Positions 8,634 to 17,376 of a stretch of 64,000 nt of DNA are shown piece after piece. The notes beneath the pieces are model-generated. The model saw only the letters and a list, made by a program, of their open reading frames with translations, did no database searches and had not been told where the DNA came from. This DNA comes from Pseudoalteromonas shioyasakiensis. Its GTDB lineage: Bacteria > Pseudomonadota > Gammaproteobacteria > Enterobacterales > Alteromonadaceae. Position 1 is the first letter of the stretch. Every line of letters starts with the position of its first letter. Location of the stretch: the NCBI RefSeq assembly GCF_001550135.1, contig NZ_LRUE01000010.1, positions 1-64,000 on the forward strand. The letters run 5' to 3'. Both the position numbers and the translations under genes were made by a program.

Positions 8634-10244
8634 TTAAAATGAATGCTTTGTAGTGATACGGAATTCGATACCATTGACGTTTTGATCTGAGGTCATTGGC
8701 TTGATGATATCTACATGTATTACGCGAGCTTCGCTGGTTTGCGTCGAATAAAATCGAGCGCCAATGCCTACGGAAGTCATCCACGAATCTTGGTTGGTGG
8801 TATTATCTGAACTACCGAAAACTCTGCCTGTATCGACAAAAATAGCTCCGCCTAACTCAAGTAATTTATAGATATTGATGTGAGGGTAATAACGAGCTTC
8901 AGCCGTAAATTGAGTGCTGTGATCGCCATGCCTGTATTGTAATGGATAACCCCGTAAGCCAGTTTCACCACCTAAGACAATAGGGTTGTCTTGAAATTGA
9001 TTCTCACTAAATTGACTGTTGTTTTTTAAATAGGCACCCCAGCTATCATTTAATTTATGAAAGTATTCATTATTGACGCTTAATACAGTTCTATTTGCAT
9101 TGTTGGAATCACTGTAAATTTCCCCATCTAAGGTTGCACTAATAAACCAAAAAGTATCATCAAATATTTCTATGCCTTTTGTTAAACTTGACTGCCAAAG
9201 TAATGTTGGTGAGGTATCTGTATTCCCGATATCAGTGCCAACCTGAGTTGTTAAATTCCACCCAAGGTTGAAGTCTTCTATATGATTTATCAGGTTGAGG
9301 TTAGATAGTTTTCTGAAGTCTTTTTGCAAATACTCAACACTTAGATAAGGGTATATAAACTCTCTATTAGAAGGTACGACAGAAATTAAATCGGGGTTTT
9401 GTATCTCATTAATTGCTGAAAATTCATGCTGTTCATTAGTAAAACCAATACCAAATCTTAATGTATCTTCATTGGAGTCATTTTTAAGCCATTGCCAGCT
9501 AGCTGTTGAGTAACGTTGATTGTGTTCAAATTGGTTGTAAGTTTTGCCAAGTTTGTATTGGGTATCTATTTGCCTAAAGTTGTCAAAGCCAATATTAAAT
9601 GCATTGTTGGTATCAAAACTTACAAAGTCTTTCTGTATGAATACAGATTCAGATGTGCCGTCGTCGCTGTTGGTTAGATTAACTTGCGCGTTAATATTAT
9701 TATTGAGGAATAATGGGAAATGAGTTTTAAATTTATATCCACTGCGTTGATCATTGGTAAACGATTCAAGCTCAGCGTCTATACCCAAGCCTAAGAAATT
9801 TCTGTCTTTGATACCAATAGCGTATTTATTCTTTCCCCCCTTACGGCCAAAATCTACTGTTGGCATTAGTGACCAGTTATCCCAAGTTTCAACTGTGATT
9901 TTGTCAGAGTTATCGTTTCGAGTTACTCGTGCATCTCTTATGTATTTTTTACTTCTGAGGTGGCGTTCCAGTTCTTCAAGATCTTCTTGGCTTACATCGC
10001 ACTTTTTTATGAAAAATGCAGCTTCATTGTACAGTGTTTTATTTTTGGTTTTGATATGAAAAAAGTTAGCCCAGCGATGGAGAAAAATAGTGTCTGGATC
10101 TTCTAAGTTAAAAATGTCGTAGGTCTTTAATTCTATTTTATCTTTTTGATTACAATTATCGTCAGTTGCATTCGCTGCTTGTGCTCTACAAGTTAAGAAA
10201 ATTATTGATGTTGCAAGTAGGTTGATAACAAAATGCTTTTTCAT
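8634..10244 (-). CDS. Omp85/TamA-like outer membrane beta-barrel protein
   Basis: The 536-residue protein has a signal peptide (cleavage near CRAQA|AN), one POTRA-like segment at about residues 85-120 (SQEDLEELERHLRSKKYIRDARV and following strand), and a C-terminal beta-barrel ending in F. The barrel holds GGETGLRGYP, equivalent to the conserved lid-loop motif of Omp85 proteins, and FVDTGRVFG near the end. With a single POTRA unit it is smaller than BamA or TamA. It opens the four-gene unit with eptA, dgkA and the COG4705-like gene, and has site B 43 bp upstream. The context suggests a role in outer-membrane assembly or lipid/LPS transport under envelope stress; its actual client is unknown. 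Confidence 0.75.
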   Translation of the reverse strand: MKKHFVINLLATSIIFLTCRAQAANATDDNCNQKDKIELKTYDIFNLEDPDTIFLHRWANFFHIKTKNKTLYNEAAFFIKKCDVSQEDLEELERHLRSKKYIRDARVTRNDNSDKITVETWDNWSLMPTVDFGRKGGKNKYAIGIKDRNFLGLGIDAELESFTNDQRSGYKFKTHFPLFLNNNINAQVNLTNSDDGTSESVFIQKDFVSFDTNNAFNIGFDNFRQIDTQYKLGKTYNQFEHNQRYSTASWQWLKNDSNEDTLRFGIGFTNEQHEFSAINEIQNPDLISVVPSNREFIYPYLSVEYLQKDFRKLSNLNLINHIEDFNLGWNLTTQVGTDIGNTDTSPTLLWQSSLTKGIEIFDDTFWFISATLDGEIYSDSNNANRTVLSVNNEYFHKLNDSWGAYLKNNSQFSENQFQDNPIVLGGETGLRGYPLQYRHGDHSTQFTAEARYYPHINIYKLLELGGAIFVDTGRVFGSSDNTTNQDSWMTSVGIGARFYSTQTSEARVIHVDIIKPMTSDQNVNGIEFRITTKHSF

Positions 10245-10287
10245 AAAGACACCTCTTCTGAGTATGACTTTATGGTAATTTTGTTAA

Positions 10288-10313
10288 CTTAAGATTTGCT
10301 TAGTTCAAACTGA
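10288..10313 (-). promoter_or_regulatory. PmrA/QseB-like tandem box before the Omp85-eptA unit (site B)
   Basis: The plus strand reads CTTAAG-ATTTG-CTTAGT, then TCAAACTGA, starting 43 bp upstream of the start codon at 10244. It shares the hexamer pair, 5-bp spacer and the AAACTGA tail with sites A and C. Confidence 0.7.
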
Positions 10314-10447
10314 TAAATAGCAAAGTGTTGCTATTTTTTGCTTAGAAAGGCTTTGCTATTATTGAATTACGGTAGTTAGTTTTAGAAGTTAATTAGAAAT
10401 GTAGTTTTTATCTTTTATTTGTAGGAAGGTTATGCCGATATTGCTTC

Positions 10448-11206
10448 TTAATGTTTCTCAATAGAACTTATAAGTAGTGTTGCGACTTCTTCTTCCTTGT
10501 GTTCTTGTAAAAGCATAATAGGAATATAGTCGTAATCAATTGCCAGCCAAATATGCGTCTTTCTAGTACTATTTTTTCTAATCCTGCTTAATTTTATGCA
10601 ATTAAGTTCCCCAAGAGGTGTGTCAATAGTAACTCGTCCACCATTCAGGAAGTTAAATTCTTTGAAGCCACTTGTATCATAAACGGTGTAATGCAATTGT
10701 TTTACATTAGAAAACCCATCGTTTTTCAGTGCGTCAAGCCTTAACATTTCAAACACAAATAGTGGGTCTAACACGTCATCTTTTAAGGTTTGTTCACTAA
10801 TTTCGCCATTCTTTTTAGCTATTAAAGTTTGGTTATTATGATCAAAATTTAACTGTAAATGTTTTTCTTTTTTAAAGGTTCTCGAATCTTTTCCTTTATA
10901 GCTCAGTAGCGCTACTTTATTGTCCTGCCATAGAAAAGTACTTGTCTCACTCGTATCTATGCTATAGAAAAAAATTGATGCGCTAGTATTGAATGATAAC
11001 GAATAAGAAGTGTTATTTTTACTTAGTGTTCTTGTGGCTCGACCATATTTTTTCTTGCCACGTAATACACTGTATTTCGCGGTATATAAATTCAATTCAG
11101 ATGTTTCTTCAGAACCACTTTTAATAAGAGGGGCAGCAGTTATTGGTAAGGCAAAATAAAGTATTACCAATATAATAATTTTAATAGCGCTGTTGTAGTT
11201 CAACAT
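10448..11206 (-). CDS. DUF3108 family periplasmic protein
   Basis: The 252-residue protein has an N-terminal signal sequence (hydrophobic to about residue 24, ITAA|P). The body has the DUF3108 pattern: a Y-x-V-x-(R/G)-G-x-x-x-G opening, a central DPLFVFEMLRLD, then TPLGELNCIKLSR and WLAIDYDYIPIML near the end. The family is a soluble beta-rich periplasmic fold of unknown function, often found near lipid or cell-wall genes. It begins 5 bp after the second eptA-like gene and is the third gene of the PAP2-eptA-DUF3108 unit under site C. I infer an accessory role in lipid A or phospholipid modification. Confidence 0.8.
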   Translation of the reverse strand: MLNYNSAIKIIILVILYFALPITAAPLIKSGSEETSELNLYTAKYSVLRGKKKYGRATRTLSKNNTSYSLSFNTSASIFFYSIDTSETSTFLWQDNKVALLSYKGKDSRTFKKEKHLQLNFDHNNQTLIAKKNGEISEQTLKDDVLDPLFVFEMLRLDALKNDGFSNVKQLHYTVYDTSGFKEFNFLNGGRVTIDTPLGELNCIKLSRIRKNSTRKTHIWLAIDYDYIPIMLLQEHKEEEVATLLISSIEKH

Positions 11207-11211
11207 AATTT

Positions 11212-12792
11212 CTAATGTTCACCAGAGTTATACAATACATCAAGCGTACTATCATATATTGATGACTCAAGGCTAAGCGCTCCTAAAACGGTATGAAAGA
11301 CATTAAACTGATTATGGCTATTAGCTTGATTTAAGTTTTTAAGCTTTAAATTTCTTGCATCTAAAAAAGTATCAGATGCCCAAAATAAAAATGGGATATC
11401 TTTTTGATAATCTGGTGCAAATGAATATGGTGTGCCATGCAAGTAAAGTCCATGCTCACCAAGTGACTCACCGTGATCAGAAATATACATCATTGCTGAT
11501 GAAGTTTTCGCTAAGGTTTGTAACTCCATTATCAGTGTCGTCAGGAAATGATCGGTATACAGCAGGGTATTATCGTAGGCATTAATCAATTCCTCCGGAC
11601 TACATTTGCTAATTTCTTCATCACGGCAGACAGGAGTGAATTGGTTAAATTCTTTTGTGTATCGTGAATAGTAGCTTGGTCCATGACTCCCTTTAGTATG
11701 CAAAACAACAAAGATCTTTTGTTTATCAGATGAATCGATAGCGTTAATTAAATTAGTCAGTAGTACTTCATCTAACTTACAGCCTTCACCCACGCAGTCA
11801 GCTCGTAATTCAACCGCCTCGGTATAACTTGTTGCTTTTATTGGTGGTTCACCCCAGTTATTGGTTCGCCACTGTACATCAACGCCATGTCGAGCTAAGT
11901 AAGTTGGTAATGCTTCAAAGTCTAAGTATTGATCACTAGGTGCTAAAATACATGCCAGAGAACCTGTGGTATAGGTAGTGCAGGATTTTGTATTGTTCAG
12001 CACTAGTAGATTAGACTGTTCTGCGAGCTTTGGGTTAGTTAATTTGGAATAGCCATACAATGAAAAATTGGCAGCACGAGCGGTTTCACCAATGACCAAT
12101 ACAAAGACTGTTTTATTGTTATTCAGAAAATGGCCATCTGGTAACGCTTTCTGTCCGTCAGTTGTTCTATTTATAGATGAGTAATATCTACCTGAATTTA
12201 TTATGTATGACCAAGGTAAAATCTTTCCGCCTAAAACGCTGGCATGCTTATCAATCCAAAGCCAACTAGTAGAATTCGTATACAAGAATGCACCAGAGAT
12301 TACTAAAGCAATTGACGCGTTACCTAATATTTTTACTCTATCAACTTGTTTAATTTTTATTAAGGCAACAAAACAAGCTGGCATTAACCCCAACATTATT
12401 ATCGGGAAAACTAAGCTTACGGTGAGTAGTTCAATAGATTCTGAATAGCGGGTGTTAAATATATTTCCCATCATGGTTCTATCTAGCACCACTTGATAGT
12501 TACTCATGTAATATATAGCGGAAGCATTTAAAACAGTGATGATTACGAGAAATATTTTCAGAACTGTTGGTGAAATAAACGCTAGCAATGAAAATATGGT
12601 GTATGAAAAGATAAATACTATCACAACAGTAGATAGTAATATTCCAATTCCGCTAGTGCTCCATACATTGGTGTTTTGATTAACATACTCTAACAGCACC
12701 AAATTGTAAGCAAACGTCATTACAATGCTCACCCAAAAAGTGAAGCTGCTTGCCTTCAAAATTGAAATTTTAGAAAGGGCTTTAGTGTTCAT
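11212..12792 (-). CDS. Phosphoethanolamine transferase (EptA-like), copy 2
   Basis: The 526-residue protein has the same layout as copy 1: five membrane helices, then a sulfatase-fold domain with Glu236 in VIGETARAANFSLYGY, a Thr nucleophile position (Thr275) in SCTTYTTGSLACIL, TKGSHGPSYYSRYT, and YISDHGESLGEHGLYLHGTP. The catalytic loop differs from the usual CGTATAVSVPCMF of copy 1, with Thr-Tyr-Thr-Thr-Gly and no Pro before the second Cys, hinting at a different acceptor. It overlaps the PAP2 gene by 11 bp and is followed 5 bp later by the DUF3108 gene, so the three are one operon. Alternative acceptors in this superfamily include LPS core heptose and periplasmic glucans. Confidence 0.88.
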   Translation of the reverse strand: MNTKALSKISILKASSFTFWVSIVMTFAYNLVLLEYVNQNTNVWSTSGIGILLSTVVIVFIFSYTIFSLLAFISPTVLKIFLVIITVLNASAIYYMSNYQVVLDRTMMGNIFNTRYSESIELLTVSLVFPIIMLGLMPACFVALIKIKQVDRVKILGNASIALVISGAFLYTNSTSWLWIDKHASVLGGKILPWSYIINSGRYYSSINRTTDGQKALPDGHFLNNNKTVFVLVIGETARAANFSLYGYSKLTNPKLAEQSNLLVLNNTKSCTTYTTGSLACILAPSDQYLDFEALPTYLARHGVDVQWRTNNWGEPPIKATSYTEAVELRADCVGEGCKLDEVLLTNLINAIDSSDKQKIFVVLHTKGSHGPSYYSRYTKEFNQFTPVCRDEEISKCSPEELINAYDNTLLYTDHFLTTLIMELQTLAKTSSAMMYISDHGESLGEHGLYLHGTPYSFAPDYQKDIPFLFWASDTFLDARNLKLKNLNQANSHNQFNVFHTVLGALSLESSIYDSTLDVLYNSGEH

Positions 12793-13636
12793 CTTGTAAT
12801 ATTGATTTTAATGTGATGTATGTACCAACAATAGCGCTGACTGAAATTGCTATCCAAATTATAGTTAGTTCAGGAAGCTTTCCACTGATAGTACATACTA
12901 AAAGGATGAAGCAAAATCCAAGGACAAAATATCCTAAAATAGCAGGCTTTACTTTTGCCCAATTCCACCATTTTGAATAATGTTTTGATAAGTATTCGCC
13001 ACTTAACCCTGAAACAGTGCCTATTATTGCTCCAAATGCTAAATCTGCGGGCCAATGAGCACCAACAGCGACTCTAGAAATGGCGACTACTGTAGCGACC
13101 ATAAGCGATAAATATATCCAATACGTTTTATGTTGCTCACTGATTTTAGCTTCTCTCAAAAGAACAAATACCATTGCAGAGATTGCTGTAAAAATCGTAA
13201 TAGTATGACCAGATGGAAAACTTGTATAAGCAGTCAGGGTTTCGCCAATAATAGTAAATTGCTGATGTTCTAAAACAGCAGCGGGTCTAGGAATGGCAAA
13301 GAAACTTTTACCTAAATGACTAAGTGCGCAAGCGAGAGGAACAGCTCCGAACATAGCTGCCCACATTCTCGTATTCACAAGGCAAATGAAGGAAAGCAGC
13401 GGAATTAGAATCAGAGCATCCCCCAAGTACGTAATATTGTGCCAAATTTCACTGGGTAGTATTTGCAGAGCATTGTTACTGAAAGAAAAGATATCTTTTT
13501 GGCTGGCGATATAGGCGTCTTTATTCAGTGCCATACTTACCATTATGGCACTCATTAAACATATAAAACTTATAAGTTTCCAAAATGGGAAATAGCCTTT
13601 AGAATATTGTTGACCAATTGTTAGCTTTACTGGCAT
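12782..13636 (-). CDS. PAP2-family membrane phosphatase (LpxE/LpxT/PgpB-like)
   Basis: The 284-residue protein has about six membrane helices and all three acid-phosphatase motifs: K110-x6-R117-P (KSFFAIPRP), PSGH at 141-144, and SR187-188-x5-H194-x3-D198 (SRVAVGAHWPAD). Enzymes of this type act at the periplasmic face on lipid phosphates: undecaprenyl pyrophosphate, phosphatidylglycerophosphate, or lipid A phosphates. Being the first gene of a unit with an EptA-like transferase, it may remove or move a lipid A phosphate before or alongside phosphoethanolamine addition. The substrate cannot be decided from motifs alone. Site C lies 42 bp upstream. Confidence 0.88.
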   Translation of the reverse strand: MPVKLTIGQQYSKGYFPFWKLISFICLMSAIMVSMALNKDAYIASQKDIFSFSNNALQILPSEIWHNITYLGDALILIPLLSFICLVNTRMWAAMFGAVPLACALSHLGKSFFAIPRPAAVLEHQQFTIIGETLTAYTSFPSGHTITIFTAISAMVFVLLREAKISEQHKTYWIYLSLMVATVVAISRVAVGAHWPADLAFGAIIGTVSGLSGEYLSKHYSKWWNWAKVKPAILGYFVLGFCFILLVCTISGKLPELTIIWIAISVSAIVGTYITLKSILQDEH

Positions 13637-13678
13637 AAAATCACCTCAATGTTGGTGATTACATGCTAAAAATTAAAA

Positions 13679-13704
13679 CTTAAGTTTTGCTTAGTTGAAA
13701 CTGA
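13679..13704 (-). promoter_or_regulatory. PmrA/QseB-like tandem box before the PAP2-eptA2 unit (site C)
   Basis: The plus strand reads CTTAAG-TTTTG-CTTAGT, then TGAAACTGA, 42 bp from the start codon at 13636. It differs from site B at only a few positions over 26 bp although the surrounding DNA is unrelated. Confidence 0.7.
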
Positions 13705-13738
13705 AACTTTAAATAAGATTGATTGAATGTTGCCTTAA

Positions 13739-15958
13739 TCAAAAATGAAGTCGAATTTTCGCAAATAGATTATGAGCATCTTTTGCATTTATTGATTGTT
13801 TATAAAGGTTTCTTTTTCCAAACTTCGCGAGATCGTCTTCAAATTCCCCACCAAAACTATAGCTGAGGTAAAGCGCGGTTAATTTACTTAAAGAATATTT
13901 ATAGCGAAGCTGGAAAGCACTTTCAGAAAATGAAAAATCATCTTGGTTTTTAGAGCCTATCAACTCACCCTGTCTATCAACGATGTATTGATTTAGGTGA
14001 TTTGCTTTCCCGATAACAGACTCAAGTTTAAAACGTACTTCCTGACTTTCACTAATTTGATAATCTACACTTAGTTCAATGCCTTGCTCTGTGAAGTTAA
14101 ATTCATCGACGGTATTACCGTCATCCCATTCAAGCCAACTATCACTATTGTATTGTGATACCGTTAGTCCAATGAGTAGTAGAGTACTAATCTGCTGCTC
14201 AATGCTCACTTCAGCGTTGTAAAAGTTACCAGTCAGGCCCTCCGTTCCCATCTCTAGTGCGACTCCAACACTTCCCCAGTCATATTCTGGAGAATTTAGT
14301 TCAAGTTCGGCTATATAAAAGGACGGTAGCCATACGGAATTATTCCCTCGCGTTAGTAAATCATCATATCCAGACGAACCCAACTCCAAAGAAAGTTGAT
14401 ATTCAAATTCTGTACTTGTCACCAATTCAACACCTGCACCAACAATACGAGGCAGTTTTTCATTTTGGTGGTTCTTTTTTAATTCAGTTTCAAACGCAAA
14501 TGTAACATCTCTTATCAACCATCTATCTAAATCTGGAATTTGAAATTGATATTCATATTCAAATTGCTTTCGATTGACTCGCTTGACATAGCCGATGTCA
14601 TTTAATTGTAAGTCGTCTCCATAGTTAAAAAGACTAAACTCATGACTATGCTGCTCGGATGGTTCTGTACTTCCTGTAAGCCACCAACCGAAGTCGCTCG
14701 TTGTTTCAGGCTCTTGTTCTATATCAGATCTGACTATGCCGAAATTTAGCTTAGTATTATCTGAGTATGCATAATTGAAATCAGACTCAATTATAATTGC
14801 CTTTCGCTCAATGCTGGGCGTATTAACCCTATTAATTGAAGCGCCAAACTTGTTAGCTCCTAATCGGTACTGCCCTCTTAATATCCAAAAATCTCTACCA
14901 AATTTCCCGCTATCGGCACTTTCAAATGCAGATAAAAGCCCAAAATCTAATTGTTCACTACTTATTGTGTATTTAATTGCAGAATCCAACTCACCTGAAT
15001 AGTCTTCATCATAATATGACTCCCCGCCAATTCTTGGCGTATGTACTACTCTGAGAGACTCTGGCCCGGAAACTTCAAATAAACTTTGATTATCATTGAA
15101 AAAAGGTCGTTTTTCTGAGAAAAAGCTTTCTATGGCTGAAAAATTAACAACTAACTCATCTGACTCAACCTGTCCAAAGTCAGGGTTTATGGTGGCACTT
15201 AATTGCTGACTTTTAGTAGGTTTCCAAAACAATTCAGCCCCTATATCAGTAGAGTTTTTGTTGTTCGCAATGTCTCGATTAGCCGAAATGTATGGAAAAA
15301 TATCTAGGCTCGACTGATTGTTAATTTCAACTTTTTGTTTGCTGAAATTTGTTAAAAAACTATTCATTGAAGCGTTTGCCGGAATTGATGAATAGGTTGC
15401 ATTAGTGGATTCATCAAAACGAGTAATAGAAAGGCCGAATTCATTCTGCTCTTGAATAGCAAAAGACATAGTAGTCCAAGGGATATAAATTTCAGCGTTC
15501 CATGAATTGGTAAACACTTTAGTTTTGAAGTACCACTGACTACTCCAATCTAAATCTAACTCTTTATTCTGCTTATAGATACCATCATAAAAATATCCTT
15601 GATGATTGACTGAAAATACATAACTTGTTTGTTCGGTATTATTCATATCTATCATTAATTGAATATGATCATTAGTGAAAAGCGTGTCGTTTTCTTGTGT
15701 CCTTACTCTCAATGGCGGCTTAGTCGTTGCCACAACACCTATGTATATGCCGCGGTCAGTTGTTATCACTTGATAAGAAAAGTTGCTCTCTACCTTTGTT
15801 AGCGTTTGTGGAACAACTTGATAATTAACAGTGTTTCGCTGCGCGCTTTGCCAACCTGAATCATTCAGGGAGCCATCAACGACAACTTCAGTTGCAAAGG
15901 CAATACTTGAAGCAAACAGATAAAGAAATAGTAAAGAACCGTTATAATGCTTTTTCAT
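13739..15958 (-). CDS. CBM9-like domain plus DUF5916 outer-membrane beta-barrel protein
   Basis: The 739-residue protein has a signal peptide (about 1-22), a carbohydrate-binding family 9-like domain (about 23-205, opening VVDGSLNDSGWQSA), and a long beta-barrel region of the DUF5916 type. The segment FSEKRPFFNDNQSLFEV is the family hallmark, and the chain ends in aromatic-x-F (KIRLHF), as outer-membrane barrels do. Function is not established for the family. Its ATG overlaps the histidine kinase stop by one base (TAATG), so it is the third gene of the regulator-kinase operon. That linkage is unusual and suggests it reports on, or responds to, the surface state sensed by the kinase. Confidence 0.8.
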   Translation of the reverse strand: MKKHYNGSLLFLYLFASSIAFATEVVVDGSLNDSGWQSAQRNTVNYQVVPQTLTKVESNFSYQVITTDRGIYIGVVATTKPPLRVRTQENDTLFTNDHIQLMIDMNNTEQTSYVFSVNHQGYFYDGIYKQNKELDLDWSSQWYFKTKVFTNSWNAEIYIPWTTMSFAIQEQNEFGLSITRFDESTNATYSSIPANASMNSFLTNFSKQKVEINNQSSLDIFPYISANRDIANNKNSTDIGAELFWKPTKSQQLSATINPDFGQVESDELVVNFSAIESFFSEKRPFFNDNQSLFEVSGPESLRVVHTPRIGGESYYDEDYSGELDSAIKYTISSEQLDFGLLSAFESADSGKFGRDFWILRGQYRLGANKFGASINRVNTPSIERKAIIIESDFNYAYSDNTKLNFGIVRSDIEQEPETTSDFGWWLTGSTEPSEQHSHEFSLFNYGDDLQLNDIGYVKRVNRKQFEYEYQFQIPDLDRWLIRDVTFAFETELKKNHQNEKLPRIVGAGVELVTSTEFEYQLSLELGSSGYDDLLTRGNNSVWLPSFYIAELELNSPEYDWGSVGVALEMGTEGLTGNFYNAEVSIEQQISTLLLIGLTVSQYNSDSWLEWDDGNTVDEFNFTEQGIELSVDYQISESQEVRFKLESVIGKANHLNQYIVDRQGELIGSKNQDDFSFSESAFQLRYKYSLSKLTALYLSYSFGGEFEDDLAKFGKRNLYKQSINAKDAHNLFAKIRLHF

Positions 15959-17376
15959 TACAGTGACACAGTAAATGTAATTTTCCTCTCAACTAACGAT
16001 ACTGAAACAGTTGCTCCAATTTTTTCACAATAGGATTTTACTATTGCTAAACCTAATCCAAATCGCTCTGTTGATGTTCTTGATTCGTCTTTTTGCCATA
16101 AAGGCTCAAAAAACAATTTAAGTTCATTTTCTTGATAGTTTTCGTAGCAGATATTTGAAATTTTGATTAAAGCATTTCTGTTATCAGTCTTTGCTGTTGT
16201 TATCTCTATTGCTGAATTAGTTGGACTATAAAAGATTGCATTGTTAATTAAATTTGATAACACAGTTTCTAAAGCAAATTTATTGGTTTCTACTATCAAT
16301 GATGGCAAATCGAAAAGAAGTATAATTTCTCTGTCATCTGAATTTTCTCTTGCGATAACATTACTAATCAGATCCGTTAGGTTAATTTCGTTAGTTTCTA
16401 ATTCATTGCTACTACTACTTTTTTGCAATAGCATGATGCTACTAACGATATTTTTTAAGCGATAGGATATTCCATGGACATCGCTTGCAAGGTTATCTGA
16501 TATTTCCTTTTCATGAGGAAACTTTAAGGCAACTTCGCTCAAACTTATAAGCTCTGCGATTGGTGTTTTTAATTCGTGAGCAATGTCAGAAGCCATCCTC
16601 TGCTCTCGAATGTACAGAATATGATTTTCTTTAATAAACTGATTAACGCCTTCAGCTATCGGAACGAGTTCTTGCGGTAAAAATTCTACTGAAACTTCCG
16701 GGTTTTTAGAGTTTAAACTTATTTTTCTTAGCTGCTGACTGAGTTGAGTTATTGGCTTTAAACTCCTATAAACAACAAGTTTGACAATTATTCTGATAAT
16801 AAATACAGAGAATATAGATGTGAAAATAAAGATAATATCAACAAACCAGAGGATATAGTCTAACTCTTCTCTACTTAGCGCATAGGCAAGTTCCATTGGT
16901 TGTTGATTTTTTGCAAATTCTTCTCTGCTTATACCGAGTGTTTCTCGAATGTCAGAGTCAACCTGAGGAAAAAATTTTGTATAAAGCATCCTGCCATTTC
17001 TGCCGTCTGGTAATACGGTATCTTGAATAATAAATTCATGTAGTTTTGCATCTAGTCGAGAGAGATCTTTTATTTCAAAAAACTCTAGAGTGTCCGATCT
17101 CTCAAATACTTCGCTTTTGTGCCAAAGTTGGTAATATTCAGGGTTTTCTTTGCCTTCAAATTCCGGCATAAACTCCCCAGCAAAATCAAATTCTATTCCG
17201 TCCTCATCTTCTTCAACTAATGTTTCAAGTAGCCCAACCTTGTTGACCATGGCTCGGTCAAACTCATCACTTATCCATGTATCAACACTGATATCAGTTG
17301 CTAATAAGATACAAATTAAAAGTAATGAAATTGAAATTGATAGATAGCGACTTAGCTTTTTATGAATTGAATTCAT
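15958..17376 (-). CDS. Two-component sensor histidine kinase (PmrB/QseC-like)
   Basis: The 472-residue kinase has TM1 (about 11-28), a periplasmic domain (29-174), TM2 (175-200), a HAMP-like linker, a dimerisation helix with phospho-acceptor His267 (ASDIAHELKTP), and an ATPase domain (LSNLINNAIFYSP; GLGLAIVKSYCEKIG). The periplasmic domain is striking: residues 51-80 contain 13 Asp/Glu. Acidic patches of this kind bind divalent cations or cationic peptides in PhoQ, and acidic ExxE motifs bind Fe(III) in PmrB. The start overlaps the regulator stop as TAATG. I infer that it senses cationic peptides or metals and controls the surrounding lipid-modifying genes. Confidence 0.9.
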   Translation of the reverse strand: MNSIHKKLSRYLSISISLLLICILLATDISVDTWISDEFDRAMVNKVGLLETLVEEDEDGIEFDFAGEFMPEFEGKENPEYYQLWHKSEVFERSDTLEFFEIKDLSRLDAKLHEFIIQDTVLPDGRNGRMLYTKFFPQVDSDIRETLGISREEFAKNQQPMELAYALSREELDYILWFVDIIFIFTSIFSVFIIRIIVKLVVYRSLKPITQLSQQLRKISLNSKNPEVSVEFLPQELVPIAEGVNQFIKENHILYIREQRMASDIAHELKTPIAELISLSEVALKFPHEKEISDNLASDVHGISYRLKNIVSSIMLLQKSSSSNELETNEINLTDLISNVIARENSDDREIILLFDLPSLIVETNKFALETVLSNLINNAIFYSPTNSAIEITTAKTDNRNALIKISNICYENYQENELKLFFEPLWQKDESRTSTERFGLGLAIVKSYCEKIGATVSVSLVERKITFTVSL

